17,651 nucleotides of DNA, from contig JBFWML010000044.1 of the NCBI GenBank assembly GCA_050251635.1, positions 1 to 17,651 on the forward strand, given 5' to 3'. This stretch comes from JBFWML01 sp050251635 (lineage in GTDB: Bacteria; Campylobacterota; Campylobacteria; Campylobacterales; SZUA-545). Both the position numbers and the translations under genes were made by a program. Of this stretch, positions 5,350 to 12,742 are shown one piece after another; position 1 is the stretch's first letter, and each line of letters opens with the position of its first letter. The notes beneath the pieces were generated by a model. It was given only the letters and a program-made list of their open reading frames with translations, was not told the DNA's origin and did no database searches.

Positions 5350-7847
5350 GCGGGCCTTCCTTTGAGCGGCAGCTCGATCGTGAACTCCGCGCCGTTGCCG
5401 GTATTGTGGGCAAAGAGCCGTCCGTGCATCTTCTCTTCGATAATCGTCCGCCCCAGCGAAAGACCGATGCCCGTGCCTTTTTCGCCCTTGGTGGAGGCAA
5501 AGGGTTCAAAGATAGCATCGGGTAGCAGGTGTTCGGCAATGCCGCCGCCGTTGTCGGTGACGGTGACGATCGCGCTTTTTTGGGCGGCTTTGCCGGCGAT
5601 GACGATGCGCTTGTTCTCCACGGCCCGCTCCTCAAGCGCGTCGCGGGCGTTGGTGATCAGGTTTAAGATGACCTGTTTGAACTCGCTGGAGTAGCCCTCG
5701 ACCCAAAGCTCCGGTTCCAGATGCACCTCCAGGCCAATCTGGTACTTAAGTAGCTGCGTTTCCAAAAGCGCGCTTACCGAATCGATCGCCGCTTTGAGTT
5801 CAAAAATCTCAAGCTGGCGCGACGGTTTGTAAAAGTTGCGGAAATCCTCGACCGTCTGGCTCATAAACCGCACCTGATTTATCACCCGGTCCACATGGGT
5901 GTCGATGGCGGGTTTGTCCAGCTCGCCGTCTTCGTAGGCGTCGGGCAGGTTTTGGGTGAGCAGGGCAATGGTGTTTAGGGGCTGTTTCCACTGGTGGGCG
6001 ATAGCGCCGATCATGCTGCCCAGTTCGGCCAGCTTGGACTGCTGAATCAGCGCCGTTTGCTGCAGCGTCCATGCCCGTTGCAGCCGCTTAAGCTCCGAAA
6101 TATCCGACACGCTGGTGATCTTAAAGGGCCCGCCCTCCACGTTCTCCAGCCGCGCGGCGGTGGCAAGAATGTGGATGCGTTTGCCGTCCTTGCGCACCAC
6201 CTCCCATTCGGCGCTGATTTCGGTTTTGCCGTCCAGGAAGTCGTCGTGGAGCTTTTCGAGTTCGGCGCGGTGTTCGGGGGGAACCACCAGCGTAAAGGGC
6301 CGACCGATGAGATCGTTTTCGCTGTAGCCGTAGATGTCGCAGTAGGCTTTATTCACCCGCACGAAGCGGTAGTTGCGATCGGTGACGCAGATGCCCACGT
6401 TGGCCGTGCGAAAGACTGCGCCGAGCATCCGCTCCTGCTCGAGCCGCTCTTTGACCTCGTATTCGACCCGATCGGCCAGGGTTTGAGAAAGGCCGCGATA
6501 GCGCTCTTCGCTGGTTTTAAGCGCCGTTTCCGCCTCTTTGCGGGTGGTGATGTCGCGGACGTTGATCATGATCACTTCGCTTCCGCCCGTGCGAACCGCC
6601 GATGCGCTCACCTCCACCTGCAAAAGCGCGCCGTTCTTGCATTTAAAGAGCCGTTCGCCCACCTGCACGCGCCCCTGTGTGCGGATAGCGGCCATCTGTT
6701 TTTCGATCTGCTCGGCGCTGACCTCGACCACATCGCCCAGACCCAGGCCAATCAGTTCCTGCGGGCCGTAGCCGAGCAGTTCATGCAGCTGCAAATTGGC
6801 CTCTAAAATCCGGCGGTTTTGGGGGTTGACCACGAAGATCCCGTCGGAAGACTGCCGCATCTGCGCACTGTAGTAGTCGCGCTCCTTGCGTACCTGTGCC
6901 AACTGCCGCCGCAAAATCCACCAGGCCGCCGCCGAAGCCGCCAGCACCAGCAAAACTGCCGCCAGCAGCACAATACGCGTCATGCGGCGCACGGGGGCAA
7001 AGGCCTCATCCACAGGCAGGGCCGCCACCACAAACCAGTTGGCCACAGGAATCTGCCTGCCCGAAGCCAGCACCTCAACCCCAAAGGGGGTTATGCCGAT
7101 GCCGCTGCCCTCATAGCCTGCCATAAAGCGGTCGTGCAAGGGGTTCTCGCCCGGCGGTTGTGTCGGTTGCATAATGCGCCGTTTGTCGGTGGCGGCCACG
7201 ACCCTGTTGCTGGCGCGATCGGCAATGATATAACCGCCGGTTTTACCGTAGGAGTACCGGCCAATATCATCAAGAAAGTTGGGCTTGGACAGATTGATAA
7301 CCCCCTGAACCAAGCCGAGAATGTGCCCGTGCTCATCCCTGATGGGTACGCTAATGGACATGACCGGCGCGTTGATCGTTTTGCCCATGACCGGCGGACT
7401 GACCACGGCTACCCCGTCTCGCAGCACCCGTTGAATATGGGCGCGATCGCCGTAGTTCTGGCCGACGCGCCCCGAAGCAGGGGAATCGGCCACCGCGTTG
7501 CCGTTTTTGTCCATGACGATCAGGCCGGCGTTGAAATACAGATGCAGCAGCGGCAAACCGTCGATGACCGTTTGGAGCTGCTCGCAGGGTCTGAGTTTTT
7601 CATCGTGCGCAAGCCGGTCCGAAAGCCGTCCAAGGGCAGTAATCTGTTCGCTGATAAGCCGGTCGATCCGGGTGGCCATCAGGGTTGCGGCGGAGTATTG
7701 CTGATCGGCCTGCAGGGTTTTAAGATCGCTTTTGAGCAGTTGATAGGAAAGCAGTGCGACGAGGTAGATAGCAAGGCCCAAAAGCGTAACAACGCTGAGG
7801 ATGATGCGCGTTTCAAGCGAAAGTTTCGTCAACCGCCAAAGCTTCAA
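5346..7847 (-). CDS. sensor histidine kinase 2: dCache-like sensor, two PAS, HxWxQPL kinase
   Basis: An 833-residue membrane kinase. A membrane helix (about 15-35) is followed by a large periplasmic double-Cache-like domain (about 40-285, including PVMSISVPIRDEHGHILGLV), a second membrane helix (291-312), PAS (about 322-437), PAS (about 472-587), a phosphoacceptor helix with His618 in IGAIAHQWKQPLNTI, and an ATPase domain with Asn733 (NLITNARDA), D765-NGGG and GTGIGLSLG. All catalytic boxes look intact. Start: the frame is open to an ATG at 7916, but a good -10 (7878-7883) lies inside that extension, so transcripts would start downstream. I therefore prefer TTG 7847, with GGGGG upstream, at moderate confidence. 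If 7916 is used, the protein has 856 residues. Its stop overlaps the ATG of kinase 1. The kinase core closely resembles kinase 3. Confidence 0.85.
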   Translation of the reverse strand: MKLWRLTKLSLETRIILSVVTLLGLAIYLVALLSYQLLKSDLKTLQADQQYSAATLMATRIDRLISEQITALGRLSDRLAHDEKLRPCEQLQTVIDGLPLLHLYFNAGLIVMDKNGNAVADSPASGRVGQNYGDRAHIQRVLRDGVAVVSPPVMGKTINAPVMSISVPIRDEHGHILGLVQGVINLSKPNFLDDIGRYSYGKTGGYIIADRASNRVVAATDKRRIMQPTQPPGENPLHDRFMAGYEGSGIGITPFGVEVLASGRQIPVANWFVVAALPVDEAFAPVRRMTRIVLLAAVLLVLAASAAAWWILRRQLAQVRKERDYYSAQMRQSSDGIFVVNPQNRRILEANLQLHELLGYGPQELIGLGLGDVVEVSAEQIEKQMAAIRTQGRVQVGERLFKCKNGALLQVEVSASAVRTGGSEVIMINVRDITTRKEAETALKTSEERYRGLSQTLADRVEYEVKERLEQERMLGAVFRTANVGICVTDRNYRFVRVNKAYCDIYGYSENDLIGRPFTLVVPPEHRAELEKLHDDFLDGKTEISAEWEVVRKDGKRIHILATAARLENVEGGPFKITSVSDISELKRLQRAWTLQQTALIQQSKLAELGSMIGAIAHQWKQPLNTIALLTQNLPDAYEDGELDKPAIDTHVDRVINQVRFMSQTVEDFRNFYKPSRQLEIFELKAAIDSVSALLETQLLKYQIGLEVHLEPELWVEGYSSEFKQVILNLITNARDALEERAVENKRIVIAGKAAQKSAIVTVTDNGGGIAEHLLPDAIFEPFASTKGEKGTGIGLSLGRTIIEEKMHGRLFAHNTGNGAEFTIELPLKGRPA

Positions 7848-7877
7848 AAAAGGCCCCCATCTGCCGTTACTGCGGGG

Positions 7878-7885
7878 ATTATAGT
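7878..7885. promoter_or_regulatory. overlapping divergent -10 elements between kinase 2 and the pseudo-receiver gene
   Basis: On the minus strand 7883-7878 reads TATAAT, facing kinase 2. On the plus strand 7880-7885 reads TATAGT, facing the gene at 7920 and leaving room for its AGAGGG site at 7907-7912. The two hexamers share four base pairs, so one site could fire in both directions. A TTGCTT lies 19 bp from the minus-strand -10; no good plus-strand -35 was found. Confidence 0.4.
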
Positions 7886-7919
7886 CTAAATAAGGCATAA
7901 TAAAGCAAGAGGGCAAAGC

Positions 7920-9560
7920 ATGAAAAACCTGAATGAACTCAATGTTTTATACATGGAAAACGATCTCGACGCCATCGACGATGCGGTGCGCGTCTTGGAC
8001 GAACATTTTAAAGAAAGTTTCACAGGAACGACCGCTGAAGAGGCGGTGCGGATTTTTAAAGATGTTTTTATCGATCTGATCGTCGCCAATATCGACACCG
8101 CCGATGTGGGGGCTGTCAAATTTATGACCGCCATCAAGCGCAACGCCCCGGAGTTTCCTATGATCGCGCTGTCGGCCAAGCCCGAAGCGCAGGCGCGTGC
8201 AGCCCTGGGTAAGCTGACGGTGGAGGCTGTTTTGCCCCTGCCGCTGGATGTCAAAAGGCTGGGCGAAAAGATTGTCGAGCTGCAAAGCGCCATCACCGCC
8301 TTTGCCTCCAAACGTCCCGATCGCCAAAAGGACGAAAACCCCACCGCGTCGATGGGGGTGAGCGAGGCGATTGATCAATACTTTATTTACATCACCCACG
8401 AACTGACCGCCTACGACAAGGAGCGTCCCGGCGAGCGGCGCATGGACTATTTTCTCATGAAGCCCTTTTTGATGACCGCCTTCAATCAGTTCAAGGCCAT
8501 GGACGCCACGCTGGAGGATGAGCGCATCAAGCAGGCGCGCTGGCGTATGGAAAAGGCCGCGCAGCTTTGGCAGGTGATGGTGCGCAAAACCACCGGCAGC
8601 GTCGAGCAGATTTACGAAGAGGTGTTTTTAAAAAAGCAGGTCGATTATCTGCGCTTGCTGCACGAATCCGAAGAGCTGATCGACGCCATGAGCAAGGGCC
8701 GCGGCGAACTGGGCACGGTGACCAAGCAGCTCGAAAGCGCCAAGGAGGAGGTCAAGCACCAAAAGGGCGAGGCCAAGGCCGCCGCCGAAGCGCTGTTTAA
8801 AAAGCTCAACGCCCGCAACGTCGATCTGGTTCATAAGCTCAGCGAACAGAAAAAACGGTTCGATGCGGTTCAAGACGAGATGCGCGCGCTGTGGGAGGCC
8901 AACCGCGACAGTTTTGTCGAGACCTTCAAAACCAAGGTCGATCTGGTGCGAAACGACCTGATCGAAACGCTGGGACTGCTGGCCTTCCGGTTCGATCAGC
9001 AGTTGTGGCGGCGGGCCAAGCTCTCCGAGCCGATCCGCAACTTTTTTGCCGAATCGCGCATCGAGGGGATTTTTTCGAGCAAGACCTTTTTGGAATATTT
9101 CGTGGGCAATGTAGATACCGCGCTGGCCGGAGAGCAGCTTAAAAAGCTCGTCAGGTATCTCAACGACTACAACAAGAAAAATAAAATTCCCATCGCCCTG
9201 CTGGGCAGCGACACGCTGGAGCTTACACGGCTAAAGGGTCAGATCGAAAAGCTCGATTCGATCTTGAAGGTGATGCCCTTTACCGACCCCGACGCGCTCT
9301 TTAAGGCCCACGAAAAGGAGCCCTTTTGGGTGGTGATCGCGGACTTTTACGCCACCGGGCGGCTGGGGGGCGTGGAGTTTATCGAAGCCTTCAAGGGCCG
9401 TTTTCCCAAGGCGAGCGAAGAGGTGGCCTTTGCCGTCAATCTGCCCGGCCGCGATGCCAGACGGGAGTATCAGCGCGCCTTGGGCGCGGGCGTCAAGCAC
9501 ATTCTTGACCGCGATATGAATCAAGACGCCCTTTCGGCGAAACTGCTGCAGATTCTCTAA
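7920..9560 (+). CDS. double pseudo-receiver protein with helical linker
   Basis: A 546-residue soluble protein. Residues 6-125 have the receiver (CheY-like) pattern, starting NVLYMENDLD and continuing DLIVANIDTADVGAVKFM. The phosphoacceptor position is Asn57 instead of Asp, the second acidic residue is Asn14, and the conserved Lys before Pro is Leu107. The middle (about 145-415) is charged and helical, with coiled coil around 260-325. Residues about 422-546 again follow a receiver layout: IALLGSDT, then VVIADFYATGRLGGVEFI with Asp475, then GAGVKHILDRD. This second copy has lost the acidic pair (Gly/Ser) and the Lys (Asp). No output domain is recognised. Start ATG 7920 has AGAGGG upstream. It diverges from kinase 2 and ends 3 bases before the phosphoesterase. 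A phosphorylation-independent scaffold or decoy for the neighbouring kinases is my inference. Confidence 0.7.
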   Translation: MKNLNELNVLYMENDLDAIDDAVRVLDEHFKESFTGTTAEEAVRIFKDVFIDLIVANIDTADVGAVKFMTAIKRNAPEFPMIALSAKPEAQARAALGKLTVEAVLPLPLDVKRLGEKIVELQSAITAFASKRPDRQKDENPTASMGVSEAIDQYFIYITHELTAYDKERPGERRMDYFLMKPFLMTAFNQFKAMDATLEDERIKQARWRMEKAAQLWQVMVRKTTGSVEQIYEEVFLKKQVDYLRLLHESEELIDAMSKGRGELGTVTKQLESAKEEVKHQKGEAKAAAEALFKKLNARNVDLVHKLSEQKKRFDAVQDEMRALWEANRDSFVETFKTKVDLVRNDLIETLGLLAFRFDQQLWRRAKLSEPIRNFFAESRIEGIFSSKTFLEYFVGNVDTALAGEQLKKLVRYLNDYNKKNKIPIALLGSDTLELTRLKGQIEKLDSILKVMPFTDPDALFKAHEKEPFWVVIADFYATGRLGGVEFIEAFKGRFPKASEEVAFAVNLPGRDARREYQRALGAGVKHILDRDMNQDALSAKLLQIL

Positions 9561-9563
9561 CCC

Positions 9564-10313
9564 GTGAAAATCCAGCTGCTTAGCGATCTGCACAACGAGT
9601 TTTCCGGCAGCCAAAGGGCCGCGCCCATCGAAGCCACCGACGCCGATCTGATCGTGCTGGCGGGGGATATCGATCTGGGGCTTCAGGGGATCGAGTGGGC
9701 GGGGCGGGAGTCGAAGCGTCTGGGCAAACCGCTGCTGTACGTGGCGGGCAACCACGAGTTTTACCGCCACGATATTTCGCTCGCGGCGTCGATGGCCGCA
9801 GCGGCCAAAAAGGCCGGTGTGCTTTTTTTGGAAAACGAGCGCGCGGTGCTGGAGGGGGTTCGTTTTTTGGGCTGCACCCTTTGGAGCGATTACCGCGCGG
9901 CGGGCGATGCGGCCCTTGCGATGCAAACGGCCGCCGAGTCGCTCAACGATCACCGTCTCATCCGCAACGGCGATCATCCCTTTATGCCGCAGGATGCTCT
10001 GGCGCTGCACAACCGTTCCCGCGAGTGGCTCGCGGCGGCGCTGGCCGAACCCTTTGCGGGCAAAACCGTTGTGGTGACCCACCACGGCCCCCATATGCTC
10101 TGCCAGCACCCCTCCCACTCGATCACGCCGCTTTCGGCCGCCTTCTGGAGCGATTTGGGCTATTTGGTCGAACAGGCCGACGTGTGGTGTTTTGGTCACT
10201 CCCACGGCAATATCCAAACCCGCTGGGGTAAATGCCGTCTGCTGTGCAACCAGCGCGGTTACGATATGGAAAACCGCTGGGACTTCCGGCCCGATTTTGT
10301 CTTCGAAGTGTGA
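9564..10313 (+). CDS. calcineurin-like metallophosphoesterase
   Basis: A 249-residue soluble enzyme of the metallophosphoesterase superfamily, using a two-metal centre to hydrolyse phosphomono- or diesters. The ligand motifs appear in order: SDLHNE (Asp8, His10), LAGDID (Asp35), AGNHEFY (Asn63, His64), VVTHHGP and FGHSHG. Substrate cannot be predicted; nucleotide, cyclic nucleotide or phosphoprotein are all possible. The GTG start at 9564 lies 3 bases after the preceding stop and has no Shine-Dalgarno of its own, so translation is probably coupled to the pseudo-receiver gene. An ATG-free N-terminus beginning KIQLLSDLH fits the fold's first strand exactly. The next gene has its own candidate promoter. 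Placement inside a kinase island raises the possibility of a signalling role, but this is only context. Confidence 0.85.
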   Translation: MKIQLLSDLHNEFSGSQRAAPIEATDADLIVLAGDIDLGLQGIEWAGRESKRLGKPLLYVAGNHEFYRHDISLAASMAAAAKKAGVLFLENERAVLEGVRFLGCTLWSDYRAAGDAALAMQTAAESLNDHRLIRNGDHPFMPQDALALHNRSREWLAAALAEPFAGKTVVVTHHGPHMLCQHPSHSITPLSAAFWSDLGYLVEQADVWCFGHSHGNIQTRWGKCRLLCNQRGYDMENRWDFRPDFVFEV

Positions 10314-10333
10314 GCACGTCAGGACTCTTTTGT

Positions 10334-10339
10334 AATAAT
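10334..10339 (+). promoter_or_regulatory. candidate extended -10 promoter for kinase 3 operon
   Basis: TGTAATAAT (10331-10339) gives the extended -10 form TGn followed by AATAAT, one mismatch from consensus. It sits 20 bases before the start codon, in the only gap of this operon (10314-10359). A TAGGAGG ribosome site follows at 10348-10354. No convincing -35 was seen. Confidence 0.35.
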
Positions 10340-10359
10340 GACCGTACTAGGAGGCCGGG

Positions 10360-12378
10360 ATGAGACTATGGGGGTGGCTGACGGCCGTGTCGGGGGCGCT
10401 TTTGATAGCGCTGCTGGCGGTCTTTTATGCGCGCGAAACGCAAAAGGCCGAGCTGCTGATTTTGGAGCACACCCGCGCCCACGCCCAAGTGGTCAAGGTG
10501 CGCTTAGACGATCTCAACCGTTTTTTAACGCAGGCGGTCGAGGGCTATCTGGCTAACCCCGCCCAAAACGCCGCCGCGACCCGTGAGCTTTTCTTCTTCG
10601 GCCAGCGGATTCATACCGATGTGATGGACTTTTTTATTCTCGATGCCCAAGGGCGCGTTGCCGTGTGGACCCGCGAGGGGGCGTTTCCCGAGATTGGCGA
10701 TCGGGAATACTGGCTTAACCACCAAACCCCCGGCGCTAAGCCCGTGTGCGTCACCCGGCCCCTGCTTTCGAGGGTGCATAAAGAACCCGTATGGTTTATC
10801 GCGCTCTCCAGGGGCTTTCGGGATAAAGCGGGCAATCTGAGGGCGGTGGGGGTGGTTAATCTGACCATCGATGCGCTGGCCGCCGAGGTTGCCGCCATCG
10901 AAAGCAACAGGGACGATCGCACGGCGGCGCTGGCGCATGAAAGCGGCGAGCTGATTTACCGTACTCCCGCCCTTAAAGCGGTTGCTCCCGGCGAACGGCT
11001 ACCCCTGCTGCACGGCGTGAGCTTGCCTCTGGCCGAGCCGATCGTCAAGGTGATTGACGGGTCGCTGGATAACAAAACCCGGTTGGGCGCGGTCAGAACG
11101 GTTGAGGGGTATTGCCTCGCGGTTACCAGCACCCTGGACATGACGCAGGTGATGGCCCCGTGGCGCCGCTGGGCGGCTGCGGCGGTTGCGCTTTGGCTGC
11201 TGCTGGCGGGGGCGGGCTATTGGACGGTTCGCCGTATGGGGCGGCTGACCCGCGAAAAGATCACCAGCGAGGGCATCTACCGCGCGTTGTTCGACCATGT
11301 GGCCGACCCGATCTTTTTGGCCCGGCCCCAGGGCGGCGGCTTTGAGTTTACCGGGGCCAACAGCGCGCTGCTTCAACGAAGCCGGGGGGAGCGTATCGAA
11401 CTGGAAAAGAGTTTCGCTCAGGCGCTTCACCGCTGCTACGAAACCCGCAAACCCGTCACCCACGAGCAGGAGTACGGCGGGCAAAGCTGGATGACGGTGA
11501 TTAGCCCTGTTACCGACGGGGGCGGGCGGGTGGCGCTGCTGGTGGGGATTTCGCGGGATATTACCGCCCATAAAAACCGTCAGGCGCTTTTGTCTAAGCA
11601 GGTGGAAAACGAGGTGGAGCACCGTCTTTTGGCCCAAAAGGAGCGCGATATGGATCGCCAGCTTCTTATTCAGCAGTCTAAAATGGCCGAAATGGGCAGC
11701 ATGATCGGTGTGATTGCCCACCAGTGGAAGCAGCCCCTGAATGTGATTGCGCTGCTGGTGCAATCCTTTGAAGACGATTTCGACGAGGGGGAGATGACCC
11801 GCGAAAACCTGCAAACGGCCATTGGGCGCATTATGGATCAGGTGCGGTTTATGAGCCAGACGGTGGACGATTTCCGCAGCTTTTACAAGCCGGGCAAAAC
11901 CCCCGAACTCTTCAGCCCCAAGCAGGCGATCGACAAAACCCTCGAACTGCTCGCCGCGCAGATCAAAAAACACGAGATCGACGTGCAAATGACAGTAGAG
12001 GGCGAGGGGATGGTGATGGGCTTTCCCAGCGAGTTTAAGCAGGTCATCTTAAATCTGGTGACCAACGCCAAAGACGCCGTGGCGGCCACCGGGCAAAAAA
12101 CGCCCCGCATCGGCATTTCGCTGAGATATGCGTCAGATTCGGCGGTTATCGTGTTGTGCGATAACGGCGGCGGCATCGCACAGGCGTATCTGCCCGACAA
12201 GCTCTTTGAGCCCTTCGTCTCCACCAAGGGCGAAGCGGGTGCGGGGGTGGGGCTGCTGCTGGCCAAAACGATTATCGAAAAAAAGATGGGCGGCACGATT
12301 CGGGCCTATAATGAGGGGCCGGGCGCGTGCTTTGAGATTATCTTGCCGCTTTACCAAGGAGAAAACCGTGAGTCCTGA
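10360..12378 (+). CDS. sensor histidine kinase 3: Cache-like sensor, PAS-like, HxWxQPL kinase
   Basis: A 672-residue membrane kinase. A membrane helix (about 4-23) and a second at about 271-289 bracket a periplasmic Cache-like domain (about 30-265, with DFFILDAQGRVAVW and GVVNLTIDAL). A short PAS-like region follows (about 303-405, ending GISRDITAHKN). A coiled coil leads to phosphoacceptor His454 in IGVIAHQWKQPLNVI. The ATPase domain has Asn569 (NLVTNAKDA), D601-NGGG and a glycine-rich GAGVGLLLA. TAGGAGG precedes ATG 10360, making the start secure. The core from SKMAEMGSMIG to the C-terminus parallels kinase 2 closely, including FMSQTVDDFRSFYKPG and SEFKQVILNL, so the two are paralogues. Its last 11 bases overlap the single-domain receiver gene, its likely direct partner. 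Confidence 0.9.
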   Translation: MRLWGWLTAVSGALLIALLAVFYARETQKAELLILEHTRAHAQVVKVRLDDLNRFLTQAVEGYLANPAQNAAATRELFFFGQRIHTDVMDFFILDAQGRVAVWTREGAFPEIGDREYWLNHQTPGAKPVCVTRPLLSRVHKEPVWFIALSRGFRDKAGNLRAVGVVNLTIDALAAEVAAIESNRDDRTAALAHESGELIYRTPALKAVAPGERLPLLHGVSLPLAEPIVKVIDGSLDNKTRLGAVRTVEGYCLAVTSTLDMTQVMAPWRRWAAAAVALWLLLAGAGYWTVRRMGRLTREKITSEGIYRALFDHVADPIFLARPQGGGFEFTGANSALLQRSRGERIELEKSFAQALHRCYETRKPVTHEQEYGGQSWMTVISPVTDGGGRVALLVGISRDITAHKNRQALLSKQVENEVEHRLLAQKERDMDRQLLIQQSKMAEMGSMIGVIAHQWKQPLNVIALLVQSFEDDFDEGEMTRENLQTAIGRIMDQVRFMSQTVDDFRSFYKPGKTPELFSPKQAIDKTLELLAAQIKKHEIDVQMTVEGEGMVMGFPSEFKQVILNLVTNAKDAVAATGQKTPRIGISLRYASDSAVIVLCDNGGGIAQAYLPDKLFEPFVSTKGEAGAGVGLLLAKTIIEKKMGGTIRAYNEGPGACFEIILPLYQGENRES

Positions 12379-12742
12379 AGAAAAACTCAAAAACGCCACA
12401 CTGCTGATTGTGGAAGACGACCCCGAAGCGCTGGAGGCGCTGACGGTGATTACCCGCGCTCTTGTCAAAAAGGTGCTCAAAGCCTCCAACGGCGCGGAGG
12501 GGTTGAAGATGGTTCAGATGCACAATCCCGATCTGGTTTTGAGCGATCTGCAAATGCCGGTGATGACCGGGATGGAGATGATCGAACACATCAAGGCAAC
12601 TCATCCCAAAAAACCGATTATCGTCGTAACCATCTTTTCCGACGAATCCCACAAGGTGCCCTTGGCTGACAGGCAGCTGTACAAACCGATCGATCGCAAC
12701 GAGTTGCGCCGATCGCTCTTTGAGCTGGCCGAACGGCTTTAA
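12368..12742 (+). CDS. single-domain response regulator (CheY-like receiver)
   Basis: A 124-residue stand-alone receiver domain. All phosphorylation residues are present: acidic cluster Glu16-Asp17-Asp18 (LLIVEDDPE), phosphoacceptor Asp60 (LVLSDLQMP), Thr88 (VVTIFSD) and Lys106 (LYKPID). There is no DNA-binding, cyclase or other output domain, so it must act through a protein partner or as an intermediate in a phosphorelay. I chose GTG 12368 because AAGGAG (12356-12361) lies 6 bases upstream and the product then begins at the natural receiver boundary. It overlaps the end of kinase 3 by 11 bases and abuts kinase 4 with no gap, so these two kinases are its likely phosphodonors. It is the only intact receiver in the window. 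Confidence 0.88.
   Translation: MSPEEKLKNATLLIVEDDPEALEALTVITRALVKKVLKASNGAEGLKMVQMHNPDLVLSDLQMPVMTGMEMIEHIKATHPKKPIIVVTIFSDESHKVPLADRQLYKPIDRNELRRSLFELAERL

Noticed and set aside
5994..7889. Two long plus-strand frames (270 and 356 codons) opposite kinase 2
   Set aside because: Both are antisense to clear PAS, Cache and kinase motifs, lack ribosome sites, and show no recognisable domain of their own.
7898..7916. ATG codons at 7916 and 7898 as the start of kinase 2
   Set aside because: Both lie upstream of the TATAAT at 7883-7878 and have only weak ribosome sites. Using 7916 would put its leader inside the divergent gene. It is kept as an alternative, not excluded.
9231..10217. Minus-strand frame of 328 codons across the pseudo-receiver end and phosphoesterase
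   Set aside because: It crosses two genes with good family motifs on the other strand and has no start signals.
10999..11988. Minus-strand frame of 329 codons opposite kinase 3
   Set aside because: It is antisense to the conserved kinase core; composition shadow only.
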